Source: Chaetorhynchus papuensis
Taxonomy: Eukaryota > Chordata > Aves > Passeriformes > Rhipiduridae
DNA: 64,000 nt
Assembly: GCA_013396525.1 (NCBI GenBank)
Contig: VWYX01001253.1
Span: 100,997 to 164,996, forward strand
Direction of reading: 5' to 3'
This document shows positions 55,601 through 63,200 of this stretch, piece after piece. The position numbers and the translations under genes are program-made. The notes under the pieces were generated by a model, which was not told the origin of the DNA, made no database searches, and saw only the letters and a program-made list of their open reading frames with translations. How positions within the stretch are numbered: position 1 is the stretch's first letter; every line of letters starts with the position of its first letter.

Positions 55601-56263
55601 GACTCCTCGGGGCTACTGAGCCTTGTGACCGTTCCAGCAACCATCAAAGGGGAGCTGGAGTTCTGGGAAAAATACCGACTGGCAGCATTTTGCCCCGCAC
55701 ATCATCCTGCCAGTGGCAGGAGCCTGACAACTTCATCCACAGGGCCGGGGAACAGCTGGGGTCAGAGGCCACCCCAGTCAGCCACATCTAGCAAACATTT
55801 TGCTGAACCTTTTCCTCTGAATCCCTTAAGCCCTTGGTATTCCTAATTATGGAAAGGGAGAGCACTGCTCCACACCTGATCTCTGATCTCTTAAGGGTTA
55901 AGCTTCAACAACAATTTCTCAACTGTTTCCTAATTGTCTGCCTGCCCTCCCACCTAGGCTGCCATACATACTCAAGCGCTTTTTGCCAGCCGTTTTGCAT
56001 ACGAGAGCAGAAAGAAAACTCTCCAAGAAAGCCTTCGCAGGCCTTAGAGAGCATGATGTACTCACACAGGCATCCTGCTGAATGCACTGCAGGATGTGCT
56101 TGGCTGGAATCAGGAAGTCTATGAGGTAGTGCAGTCCATCCCCACGGTACGTCTTCTCCACCACATCAAAAACTTGGCATAGAACAGTGGCTGCGGTAGC
56201 CTCAAACGGAGGGTAGAGTGCTGATAACGTACTCTGAATGCAGCCGTCCAGCGATTCCGAGTC
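10487..56263 (-). CDS. PLEKHG4B: PLEKHG4B-like Rho guanine-nucleotide exchange factor, 5' two-thirds of the gene (12 coding exons)
   Basis: Twelve minus-strand exons (56066-56263, 47659-49780, 42261-42476, 38331-38454, 37139-37232, 32006-32092, 30194-30310, 27887-27985, 26742-26890, 13670-13808, 11194-11316, 10487-10678) join in frame to 1,220 codons without a stop. All are bounded by AG acceptors and GT donors. Order: N-terminal domain (about residues 1-190), acidic disordered segment (275-770), Sec14/CRAL-TRIO-like domain (830-985), spectrin-like helices (987-1220). Conserved blocks such as LLLYLRSIPRPE, ALGLTVLVDARRC and FPYSHQDWLSFRR match, from memory, the PLEKHG4 family. Family members activate Rho GTPases through a C-terminal DH-PH pair, and human PLEKHG4B is linked to Cdc42 and actin at epithelial junctions. 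That catalytic part lies beyond the window, and so may the true start. PLEKHG4B is preferred over PLEKHG4 because the ARHGEF40-like N-terminus is present and the Sec14 region seems closer, but this paralogue choice is an inference. Confidence 0.85.
10679..11193 (-). other. Intron 11
   Basis: This is a short intron (515 bp) with GTAAGT at its donor and TTTTCAG at its acceptor. I see nothing else in it. Confidence 0.9.
11194..11316 (-). CDS. PLEKHG4B: PLEKHG4B-like exon 11 (spectrin-like repeat)
   Basis: This is 123 nt, 41 codons, phase 0 to 0. The acceptor CTTTTCTCCTAG precedes GTCAGCAG and the donor is GTAAGT after GCCAGT. It encodes VSSWIENVGRKRLKETINLD, then DSLEMLLQAQKQFKEFD. The W-IENVG and L-MLLQAQ-F-EF patterns are typical of the second helix of this repeat in the family. 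Confidence 0.92.
11317..13669 (-). other. Intron 10
   Basis: This is 2.35 kb with donor GTAAGG and acceptor TCTCCTAG. I see no repeat family or coding segment in it. Confidence 0.9.
13670..13808 (-). CDS. PLEKHG4B: PLEKHG4B-like exon 10 (spectrin-like repeat)
   Basis: This is 139 nt, phase 2 to 0. The acceptor TCCCCTTGCAG precedes AGATGCAC and the donor is GTAAGG after AAGGAG. It encodes DALDAASVLYNQVDEGVHRL, then VMLSNKRIQELELVMEFEKV. Heptad spacing and the VDEGVHRL / SNKRIQ-LE motifs agree with a spectrin-type helix in Dbl-family GEFs. It is separated from exon 9 by the longest intron seen (12.9 kb), but the phase and protein order need no extra exon between them. Confidence 0.92.
14272..14309. 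repeat. Perfect 19-bp tandem duplication
   Basis: CACCAGCCAGACAAAAATG occurs twice with no spacer, and both copies are followed by C. It lies in intron 9, about 460 bp upstream of exon 10. It looks like a recent slippage or repair duplication. Confidence 0.9.
20694..20830 (-). promoter_or_regulatory. Candidate alternative first exon/promoter inside intron 9
   Basis: On the minus strand a good donor, TCTAG before GTAAGTTTTC, sits at 20694. Upstream there is a CATAAAGG TATA-like element (20795-20802) and a local run of CpGs in AT-rich intron DNA. A transcript starting near 20770 would splice into exon 10 and give an N-truncated isoform. The segment has a short reading frame (ATG to TAA, 15 codons with the stop), so it would be mostly 5' UTR. 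No transcript evidence is available here. Confidence 0.35.
26742..26890 (-). CDS. PLEKHG4B: PLEKHG4B-like exon 9 (spectrin-like region)
   Basis: This is 149 nt, phase 0 to 2. The acceptor GATCCCTGCAG precedes GATGCAG and the donor is GTGAGC after CTACAG. It encodes DAAVLLRNSRQLMKNVLEDA, then VQQEGGALLARLGKEE and a terminal TLTQDYR. The helix-turn-helix layout and the closing DYR match the family at the same place. Confidence 0.9.
26891..27886 (-). other. Intron 8
   Basis: This is 996 bp with donor GTAAGC and acceptor TGCAG. I see nothing else in it. Confidence 0.9.
27887..27985 (-). CDS. PLEKHG4B: PLEKHG4B-like exon 8 (start of spectrin-like helical region)
   Basis: This is 99 nt, 33 codons, phase 0 to 0. 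The acceptor TTATTCTTGTAG precedes AAGCTGG and the donor is GTAAGC after GCTGAG. It encodes KLEYLLQGCQGVCAFLQGAI followed by NKVESEKLPEKAE. This is an amphipathic helix matching the family segment directly after the FPYSH-DW block. Confidence 0.9.
27986..30193 (-). other. Intron 7
   Basis: This is 2.2 kb with donor GTGAGT and acceptor CTTGTAG. It is ordinary AT-rich intron sequence with no recognisable element. Confidence 0.9.
30194..30310 (-). CDS. PLEKHG4B: PLEKHG4B-like exon 7 (end of Sec14/CRAL-TRIO-like domain)
   Basis: This is 117 nt, 39 codons, phase 0 to 0. The acceptor TTCCTGTGCAG precedes TTTGAAC and the donor is GTGAGT after CGCAGG. It encodes FELLTSMKSLHKHIDSSQLP and ends with GTFPYSHQDWLSFRR. 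The last block is strongly conserved in PLEKHG4 and PLEKHG4B and marks the end of the Sec14-like module. Confidence 0.93.
30311..32005 (-). other. Intron 6
   Basis: This is 1.7 kb with donor GTAATG and acceptor TGTGCAG. It contains a short CA-rich stretch near 31.21 kb and nothing else recognisable. Confidence 0.88.
32006..32092 (-). CDS. PLEKHG4B: PLEKHG4B-like exon 6 (Sec14/CRAL-TRIO-like domain)
   Basis: This is 87 nt, 29 codons, phase 0 to 0. The acceptor TGTTATAG precedes GACATGG and the donor is GTAATG after GGACAG. It encodes DMDPHCIHGVLLLVERDLTF followed by RMEKPPAGQ. The HGVLLLVER strand corresponds to the family pattern (Y/H-x-VLLLV) between exons 5 and 7. The exon is short, and it is supported by position, phase and splice sites on both sides. 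Confidence 0.9.
32093..37138 (-). other. Intron 5
   Basis: This is 5.0 kb with donor GTGAGC and acceptor TTATAG. It has A-rich runs near 32.4 kb and no recognisable repeat family or coding segment. Confidence 0.88.
37139..37232 (-). CDS. PLEKHG4B: PLEKHG4B-like exon 5 (Sec14/CRAL-TRIO-like domain)
   Basis: This is 94 nt, phase 2 to 0. The acceptor TTGTTCTTGCAG precedes ACCAGAATG and the donor is GTGAGC after CAG. It encodes PECQALGLTVLVDARRCSPV and then PALFKAFSTLQ. LGLTVLVDAR is the family's central hydrophobic strand of the Sec14-like fold. Confidence 0.93.
37233..38330 (-). other. Intron 4
   Basis: This is 1.1 kb, beginning with the weak donor GTTTGT and ending at a normal CTTGCAG acceptor. 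I see nothing else in it. Confidence 0.85.
38331..38454 (-). CDS. PLEKHG4B: PLEKHG4B-like exon 4 (Sec14/CRAL-TRIO-like domain)
   Basis: This is 124 nt, phase 1 to 2. The acceptor TTTTTACAG precedes GTACAAGAG. It encodes GTRDKSGRAVAIITTRSTAW and then TELVRLLLYLRSIPR. This is the conserved strand pattern of Sec14-like modules and matches the PLEKHG4 family closely. The donor after CCAAG is GTTTGT, a poor match to GTRAGT. It is still the only junction that preserves the frame and the conserved RSIPRPE sequence into exon 5. Confidence 0.92.
38455..42260 (-). other. Intron 3
   Basis: This is 3.8 kb with donor GTGAGT and acceptor TTTTACAG. The stretch from 40.8 kb to the intron end, pyrimidine-rich on plus, gives the impression of an old decayed repeat, but I cannot assign a family. 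Confidence 0.85.
42261..42476 (-). CDS. PLEKHG4B: PLEKHG4B-like exon 3 (linker and start of Sec14/CRAL-TRIO-like domain)
   Basis: This is 216 nt, phase 1 to 1. The acceptor CTTGTCTTACAG is followed by GG ATG GTG, and the exon ends CCTG before GTGAGT. It encodes a Ser/Thr/Pro-rich linker with VTPPTSPTSGTAWAG, then NPELLRSGVAYLPG, the first piece of the Sec14-like domain. The linker is a plausible phosphorylation target (several TP/SP sites), which is an inference. The split glycine codon joins correctly to exons 2 and 4. Confidence 0.9.
42477..47658 (-). other. Intron 2
   Basis: This is 5.2 kb with donor GTATGG and acceptor CTTACAG. It has an eight-G run near 43.77 kb and nothing recognisable as an exon or repeat family. 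A phase 1-1 cassette exon cannot be excluded by eye. Confidence 0.82.
47659..49780 (-). CDS. PLEKHG4B: PLEKHG4B-like exon 2, very large exon with acidic disordered region
   Basis: This exon is 2,122 nt. The acceptor TCTCCATAG precedes GCT at 49780, and the donor after AAAG is GTATGG (phase 1). Joined to exon 1 it reads DAC-APYCGLLFRHAGWPLCIQE. The first 120 or so residues finish the N-terminal domain (PGDFYLQVVP, IFRVPWDKVVNPEF). A short conserved EGEYVELAEVSLPRFGP block follows at about overall residue 268, and after it comes about 500 residues rich in E, S, G, P and Q with no recognisable fold. The DWRYALCS motif at about residue 410 (48.73-48.76 kb) resembles the motif near the start of human PLEKHG4. 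The open frame continues only about 40 nt into the intron. The shadow frames here are not genes. Confidence 0.93.
53986..54514. repeat. Minisatellite, 39-bp unit, about 13-14 diverged copies
   Basis: A repeat typified by CTCACCTCTCCCTCCTCAGG plus ATGCCCAGTGCCCACCAGC recurs head to tail. Because 39 is a multiple of three, the plus strand stays open and gives a false Pro/Ser/Leu/Gln-rich reading with a 13-residue period (SPLPPQDAQCPPA). Variant units carrying CACACCTCTCCCGCCTCAGGG recur near 54143, 54302 and 54493. Read on the minus strand, many units contain GAGAGGTGAGG, which resembles a splice donor. The array ends where the CpG island begins. Confidence 0.85.
54515..54960. promoter_or_regulatory. 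CpG island with two CCAAT boxes in intron 1
   Basis: This is a strongly GC- and CpG-rich block with two identical inverted CCAAT elements (ATTGGCTGC) at 54601 and 54631, exactly 30 bp apart. That spacing is common for NF-Y pairs. A third, looser site (GTCAATCAAT) lies near 54575. The 18-bp unit GCCCGTTCCTCAGCCCCT is duplicated in tandem around 54738-54774. The features fit a promoter. It could serve an alternative PLEKHG4B start, or a plus-strand or divergent noncoding transcript. No coding exon is recognisable next to it. Confidence 0.55.
56066..56263 (-). CDS. PLEKHG4B: PLEKHG4B-like exon 1 as observed (N-terminal domain, first part)
   Basis: This is 198 nt, phase 0 to 0, 66 codons. A pyrimidine-rich acceptor ending CGGCAG precedes GAC, and the exon ends TGT before the donor GTGAGT. 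It encodes SLDGCIQSTLSALYPPFEAT and, further on, LIPAKHILQCIQQDAC, a block I recall as the conserved N-terminus of ARHGEF40 and related GEFs. The exon has no methionine, and an in-frame TAA lies in the intron just upstream. Translation must therefore start in an earlier, spliced exon. Confidence 0.9.
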
Positions 56264-56429
56264 CTGCCGAGAGAGAAAGCGTTAGTGGTACCAGGGCACA
56301 ATTTGCCCAACGCCCAGGAGCGCAGCCATCTCCAAATCCAGGAGGAACGAAGATCAAAGGAGCCAAGTGCTGTCCTTTCTAGCTTCTTTCGGCACCAGCG
56401 ATTCCAGGTAAACACAAAAAAGCTCTCCC

Positions 56430-56640
56430 AAAACGGGAGTGGAGTGCTCGCAGAGTGCTGCGCACAGCGGCGAGAATTCCCAGCTTTTGCTTACGCAGCA
56501 AGTCCTTCTCCTGCCTGCGCGGGGTGGGGCGGCTGTTAGACCACACCGCAGCACGTGAGCGAGTGCGAGCGAGACAATCATGGGGTGGGCGCATCACCAG
56601 CCCCGGATTTTGGGTACACTCCTCGGTGGGCTAAGGGCAG
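56430..56640. promoter_or_regulatory. CpG-rich patch, probable promoter or 5' exon of the PLEKHG4B-like gene
   Basis: About 16 CpGs fall in about 200 bp, against a CpG-poor background. There is a GC-box-like stretch around 56515-56532 (GGGGTGGGGCGG on plus) and an E-box CACGTG at 56552-56557. The patch lies 0.2-0.4 kb upstream of the first recognised coding exon in the gene's direction. No TATA box is evident. The role is inferred from composition and position. Confidence 0.45.
56495..56581 (-). CDS. Possible start-codon exon of the PLEKHG4B-like gene
   Basis: An ATG at 56579-56581 opens 29 codons (starting MIVSLALAHV) that end in phase 0 at a donor, GTAAGC, after TGCTGC. This phase would join in frame to the exon at 56263 across a 231-nt intron. 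It lies inside a CpG-rich patch. However, the peptide is not recognisably conserved, and the family N-terminus I recall begins only a few residues before the SLDGCIQ block. A more distant exon supplying just the ATG is equally possible. Confidence 0.22.
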
Positions 56641-59412
56641 TTGCAGTGGGCTGAAGCTCCTCAGCCTCCTGCGCTCTGGAGTTCCAGCACGGGATAAGGT
56701 GCCGGAGCTGTTTGGTCCTGTGGAAAGCCATTCACCGGTGCGACTCCTCATTACTCAAAGCTGTTTGCCTCTCATGAAAAGCTCCACTCTGGGAGCCAGG
56801 AATTTTCTGCAGTGCGAGGTGCTGCACACCAGGATTCACACACTGCGTGTGAACAGGGCTGCCTGTGGTCCCTGAGCACACCCATTGATACCTAGGATGC
56901 CTGTTCAGGGGGATCAGAGGCAATGGCTTCCCTGCATCCAACTTCATTTGGGAGAACCTGCCAGCCAGAGCCTGCCCAGAGTGTCAGGACCAATTCCAGT
57001 GCTGGAGGCCAAGTTCTGAGTTATTGCATGGGTGTAAATCAAGAGAGCTTGCCAAAAAAGTAACAATAAAAAAAATATAAAGCTGTACATATCTGGAGAG
57101 AGGATCAGAATCCCTCCTTTCTTTTCTATTTTAGAGGGGATCCCTTGGGCTAACTTACAGCCAGTGGGAATAAGTTTTGCTACAAAACCAAATGAAAGTT
57201 TACTCAGGTGTCTGGCCAGATCTTCATCTGATCTAAATCCTCCTCCTTTCACTGGAAACCAGAAAAGCACTTCAGCTGCTGGCCCAGAATCCCTACAGCC
57301 TCCTGTAGAACAGGAACAACTGCATGGACATGCCTGAAAACACACTTCAGTCCCACAGCAAGACCGGGAGAGAAAGTTAAATAAAGCAGTGCCACACCAG
57401 CTTATGCCACAACCAGGGAACAGTAGAACGAGGGGATCAGGAAGAAACAAACCGTTTCACTGCTTCCACTTCATGGCAGCCCATCACTGCAGATGCCTCC
57501 ACTGGCCTGAGAAAGTTCAATAGTCTCAGAGGAAGCCTGAACTGACCTGCAGCCCAGCTGAAATGATGCTCCTCACACAAGCCTTCCCATCTCTCACAGC
57601 TTCACAATCTCCAAGTTCCTCCTTTAGAAGAGGGAGTGTTTTAAGCACAATATAAACTCCCTGCTCTGATGTAAAGCTGCCTTGTAGGACAGCCTGTGGG
57701 ACTGCACGGGAGAGGTGAGGACGCCCAGGTGATGCCTCCACAATCCCTGCGTGCAACGAGCTGGCACAATTCTGGTGACAGGCAAACCACACACTGCCTG
57801 TGGGACAGTACTGCTTCCTTACCTTTCCTGCTGTTTCTCCTGATGTCAGCAACAATCAAGGCTAGATGGCAGCAGGCTCCTAAAGTGTCCACACCTTTTC
57901 TGAGAGACCAGCTGCCTCCTGCAATACTCCTCAAGGCCAATGCAACCAGATAAACAGAGGTTAAGGAGCTATTTTTCATACTCATGGGATCATAGATTAT
58001 CCTGAGTTGGAATTCTTAATCCAATATTCTTAACCCAAGAATTCCAAAAGCCGGAGCCCTATGTGCATACTACCAAGTGCTGAATCCTAGGGATGAGCAT
58101 TTAACCCCAATTCAAAATAGGAGAAAAAAGCTATTTTAAACAACTTACTTCCCACTCAGAAAAATAATAACCTCTGTTGACACCAACCTGTCCCAGCAAG
58201 TGCCTGTGACCTAGTCAGACAAAAGTGGCCTTCACACAGGTGCTCTCCCACCCCATCAGTCACCTGCTTGGGCACTATCACTGTAGCATTGCTGCTGGCA
58301 GCATTTGACAACAATCTCCCTCTGACCCTCCACAGCCCACAAGTTCAAAATATCAGTCAAAAGCAGGAGTTGGTTCTGTGCCATCTTCTGTCCCCATGCC
58401 CTGCTTGAGCAAAATTCTTTCAGATATCAATCCCTCCCAAAAATAAATCTGTTAAATTTACTGTTGCAAATAAAACAAAGAAGTCAAAATATTTGCACAT
58501 GAGTCAGTGCATCGCTCTAAGGTTCTCACACCATTCCTGCTGCCTTAGCCTTCACAAAACAATTATTAACATTGGCACCAAATCAAAAATCCTTTATATG
58601 GTTAAAATAAACCAGGTCGTACATTATCCTTCCTTTAGTAAAATACAGAATAACCATAGCCTGTAGCCATTGCAGAGGGCAGTGCTAACTGCACTCCAGA
58701 GCACAGAGGCGTTATCTCCCTCTGGCTAGACTATACCACAAAGCCATGATAGCTGTGTAGGTTTCTTAGGGATAGAGAGATGGTTTCAACCACTACCTTT
58801 TGGTAGAAAGAGATGTTTGCCCCAGTCTCTGCTAATTCTGCAGGAAAAGCCCCAAACAGGAAGTAGATTCCCACTTCCCACCATGCTGCATGGGATTGTA
58901 GCACCAGCATCCTTGGGAGGCTACAGAACAAGGATGGATGTAGCCTCTGTGTGCTGCAGATGAACGTGGAGGTGACACTGCTTTTCAGTGCTCCCACACA
59001 GGATGGTCACCCAGGGATAGCTCCTGTCTGAATGGAGGGTGAAGGTAGAATATGGCAGAGCTTGGAGCCTCCAACAGCAACAGATTCTCCTTCAATAAGG
59101 GACTCTTTTACCCAGCTCACAATCCTAGGGATGGAGCTGCTTATTCACACTAATTAACTTCTCAGATTGCAGAGGGGCTGGAGGAAAGCACCTCAGCCAG
59201 GGCTGCAGGAGGCCTCATGGTCCTGCTGTGGAATGCCAGAGCACAGATGGGCAGCCTCACACACCTGCAGGCAGGGCTGGCTGCCATGCACATGGAGGAG
59301 ACAGGGTTTGCAGGCACAGGGAACTCATGTAAACCAGAGAAGGGGATGGTGCCCTGTGGTCCTGAGGCTGATACACCTGAAGTCTAGAGCCCATCTCACC
59401 TACAAACAACAT

Positions 59413-59635
59413 CACGGAATCATAGAATGAGTAAGGTTGGAAGGGACCGCTGGAGGCCATCTAGTCCAACCTCCCTGCTCCAGGGTCCCCTAGACCATGC
59501 TAGGAGCCCCCTAGATCCCTGCAGGCTCCCCTAGAGCATGTTACTCCAGACAGCTTTTGAATATCTCCAGAGAAGGAGACTCCACAATCTCTGGGCAACT
59601 TGCTCAGAGGTTCCATCCCTTATCTCAAACAGGCA
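59413..59635 (-). mobile_element. CR1 LINE fragment (3' end), minus orientation
   Basis: It starts at the inverted CR1 terminus AATCATAGAATG, followed by GGTTGGAAGGGACC, CATCTAGTCCAACCTCCCTG and TTTGAATATCTCCAGAGAAG. These read in order as the reverse complement of the CR1 3' end. The copy has an internal expansion around 59485-59535, where a CCCTAGA-CATG-like segment is repeated. It belongs to a different subfamily from the copy near 8.7 kb. The inner boundary is approximate. Confidence 0.82.
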
Positions 59636-60237
59636 ATATAACCCCCAGCAGGCACAAGGAGATGAGTGAACAGCACCTGGAGAGCAGGAGAACGAGCTAA
59701 ACCTAACAAGGATCCACAAGAGGGGGGCACTCCTGCCCCAGCACTCTTCCACTACAACCAGCCCACAGTGGCCCCCAAGAGCTAGCAGAGCCTGGCACAG
59801 GAGTTTCCTGAAAAAAACAGCCTCCTTCAGGGACTGCAAATTTCAAGCTTCCCTGCCTCCAACACTGTTGCCACATCCCTCTCACAGGAAAGGTCCTGGA
59901 CATGCTCTCCTTTTCAGCCACTGGGCACAAACACCAACAGGAGCACTTTCCAAGCAAGCCAGAGAGCATCTCCCCAAAGCAAAAGGAGTCTTGGGATTCA
60001 AATGATTCTTTGTCAATAGCATGGGAGGACCTAAAAACTCCAGCTCACTGCCACCACTCCACCACACCTCCCAAAAGAGAAACACGCTTTTAAAATAACT
60101 CCTCTATAAATCAAGGCGCTAAATAAAGCCCAGGTTAAGGTCACGTCCGGCCAAACTGGCTTTCACTGCTGCTCAGCTGGGAGCCAGCTGCTGGTGCAGG
60201 GGCTGGAGGACAGGGAGGGAAGAGGAAAGCACCACAT

Positions 60238-60257
60238 GGGGATGGGATGGGATGGGC
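60238..60257. repeat. Short GGGAT microsatellite
   Basis: There are three to four copies of GGGAT in a row (GGGGATGGGATGGGATGGG). It has no associated coding sequence. Confidence 0.7.
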
Positions 60258-63200
60258 TCCACTGGGCCGTTTGACAGGAACAACCGAGCATGGTCCCACC
60301 CAGGAGGCCAGGAGAGCAGTGAGAACCCAGGAGGACTTCACAGCTGGCAGAGGGCTTGGGTCTGAACAGTGGGCTGCCCTCCCTCCCCTGCATATCACAG
60401 GAGCCACAGATGCTGTGACAAATAGAACAACAGAGACTGCTGTGGCAAAGTTCTGCTGCTCAGCCCTTAGAGCCCCACTCCATCACAAACTGCAGCAAGA
60501 ACCAGGAGTCAATCAGAAATGAGGCTGTGAGTGCCTCGGCAGAAGAGGAGCCCAGCAGCTGTTGCAGCCCTGCTCACGGGACACATCTACTTCTCCTGGT
60601 GCAAGAAGACACTTCAGGATGGAAGAGGAGCCTGTCATGAGGCATCTGGAGTGACCAGGAGCTTCTTGGGCTTTTCTAGGTGCACTCATTGAATTTTCTG
60701 CCTACCTTTGTGGGCATGAAGAGAGCAACATAGCAGCTCCAGCCACTGGGAACTCCTGTCATTCTACATTTCTTTCTGACTCAGGATTGAACTTCTTCCT
60801 CTTTGGGATTTACTGCTTACCAATTAAGTCTGAACCCTGGAGAACCTCCTACAGGTTTGGAGAACAAGAAGTCAGCCTGCCTGGGGAGCAGAGAGGTCAT
60901 CCCCAGGGCTACACACACACTTCACACAGCATCAGAATACCTGTGCTCTTCAGGCAAGAGACAGCAACCCAAATGGCTCAGGAAAATGTAAGTCAGTGCA
61001 GAGGAGGGCTGCAATGCTGCTGGACCCGCCTGGGACCACAGGCCTTGGCAGCATTTTCCCTGCAACTCACCCAAGCACTTTGCTCATTTTTGCCTACAAA
61101 GTATTGAGTCTTGGTCAACGTGAACATGAAGAGGCACAGATCTTCCCTGCTGACAGCACAGATGCTGTCTGCAGACTACCAAAAAAGATTGTTTTGGTGA
61201 GACCAGACTAACAGTTTGACTAACCCATGACTTATGGAAGACAACGCTCCTTTCCAGCACGCTGGACCGGCCCATGTAGCACACTGAGGATTCATCCTGC
61301 ACAAGGAATTTAGCTAAAGAATCTACAGCTCTGCTCTCAGAAACCTGCACCTTTATTTGAGCCGACAAAGAATGAAACTACATGTCCCAAAGTGCCCCAG
61401 TTAAATCCAGAGCTTGCCGTGGCTTGGCAGGGCAAGGAGCATAGCTGGGCAGTGGAGCAGAGCCCGGCGAGGCTGCGAGTGGTGCCCGTGGTACACCCAG
61501 CTCTGAGTCATCGAGCGTCTCGGCTCCCGCTCAGCAGGGAGGCCTTGCCAGGAGCTCCCGCAACTTTGCCCTTCTTCTGCCGGCTGCCCGGAGCCTGGCC
61601 ACGTCCTGCACGCACCCACCTTCCCCCCTCTTGCCCAGGTGCCAAGACACAGTGCGAAGGCAGGACAGGAGAGACCAGAGTTTGCAGAGGTGAGGGGAAG
61701 AAATGACCCAACCCTCCCACACCCCCGACTGGAAAGTAGGAATAACAGCAAAACTGGGGAGAGGCAGAGCTCCAAGCAGCACAACATAGCGCCTGCCCAT
61801 GGCTCCCAGCCAGCTTTGGGACTGGGGGAAAAGGAGCTCACAGCAGGCGCTGAGCGGGGCCGGGTTAGCTGGTCCCGCCGCCAGCAAAGGCTGCTGTGCT
61901 GCACCGCTTGGCTGGAGCTGCTCAGCTCTCAGCTGACGTGAGAAACCTCATTTCCAGTAAAAACAGACCTCTGGGCTTTCCATGAAGCCTTTCCACTTTC
62001 TGACACAAAGCCGAAAGACAGGCTGCTTTGCCTTTAAATAAAAGAGACATTTCTGTGTTCAGAAAGGTCTTTGGCTAACAACAAGGCTTGTTTTTCTGAC
62101 AAAATTTGAGATTTCCCACTCCATTGCTGCAGAGAGGAGAACCCTCCCAGCCCCATTTCCTGAGCTGTTCTAATCACAGCGGCAATGAGTTCAAGAGAGA
62201 AAAATCTTCCCAGAGCAAGTGCCAGCTCCCCCCTCTGCTGCTTGCTCTGAGGCTCAGGGGGAGGCTGAGAAGAGGGCGCCTGCCTTCAGCACCTTGCCTT
62301 CTTCTGGATAAAATAATGTATTATTAAGTGGTGCAGCTATAGAGGTAGGCATTCCCACTCCTGTAATTACACCACCTTCCTGTGAGATAACCAAGAACAG
62401 CTTTACCTGCTCTTTGGGCTATTGTTTTAGGCTTTCCAGGGAGAAAAGCACAGCACCCAGTTCCACTTGGGAGGCAAGTTTTTGCAGTGTCACCCAGGCC
62501 AGCTTTGCTGAAGGGCTGTACCTCCAAAAGCAAGCTGCTTTCTGCATGCTGCCATGGCATCCCTTGCAGAGGGCATGGCTGTAGCCTGGTTCAGCTCCCC
62601 TGACACTGGGGCAGGCAGGACTGCTCCACAGCCTGTGGATAAACCAGCTCCTACAGCTTTGCAGGGAGTGGTGCTCTGCAGACAGAGCTGAGAGAATCAT
62701 TTCCAGATGCCTCCCTCTGTTCTCCCAGCCCTACTCCGTGTTGACGCGGCTGCGGCAGCCAAAGCAGCTCCTACTGGGCAGCACACAGGATTATCATTCC
62801 AGGCACTGCAGGAAAACAAGCGCTTGGAAGCGATTAACTCATGATCTCTCATTTAATTAAACAAAGGGAAAAATGATGTATTTGCTTTTCAGCTCCGAGG
62901 TCCCTGTTCTGCGCATGCTGTAGGTCTGGGCGTGCGCAGCTGGGGAAACACAGGCCCAAAGCTGGGTGACCTCCCCAAGCTCAAGCTTGGTTTGTTTTCA
63001 CCCAAGAGGGACACCCCAGACTGATTTGAAAGTGAAGCATGACCTCCTGCGAGCTTTGGAGTGCACAGCTACAGCAATGCTGTCCTTAAACTGGAGCAAA
63101 AGGCAGGGAATAGCAGGCAGCAGAGGCAGCCTAGTTCAGGTACATCCCGGGCTCTGCACCACACTGCAGGTGGCCTAACACAGGCATTATCATATGGCAA

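Larger units (their letters stand above)
49781..56065 (-). other. Intron 1 (between the first two recognised exons)
   Basis: This is 6.3 kb with donor GTGAGT and acceptor CTCCATAG. It holds the 39-bp minisatellite and the CCAAT-bearing CpG island. The 50.5-51.8 kb part is pyrimidine-rich on plus and has no assigned identity. No coding exon is recognised. Confidence 0.85.

Noticed and set aside
57985..58050. Possible third CR1 end (GGATCATAGATTAT, then GAGTTGGAATTC)
   Set aside because: Only about 30 bp resembles a CR1 terminus and the following sequence does not continue the match.
61401..61904. 167-codon minus-strand open frame
   Set aside because: GC-rich, with overlapping open frames on both strands, no recognisable domain and no family resemblance.
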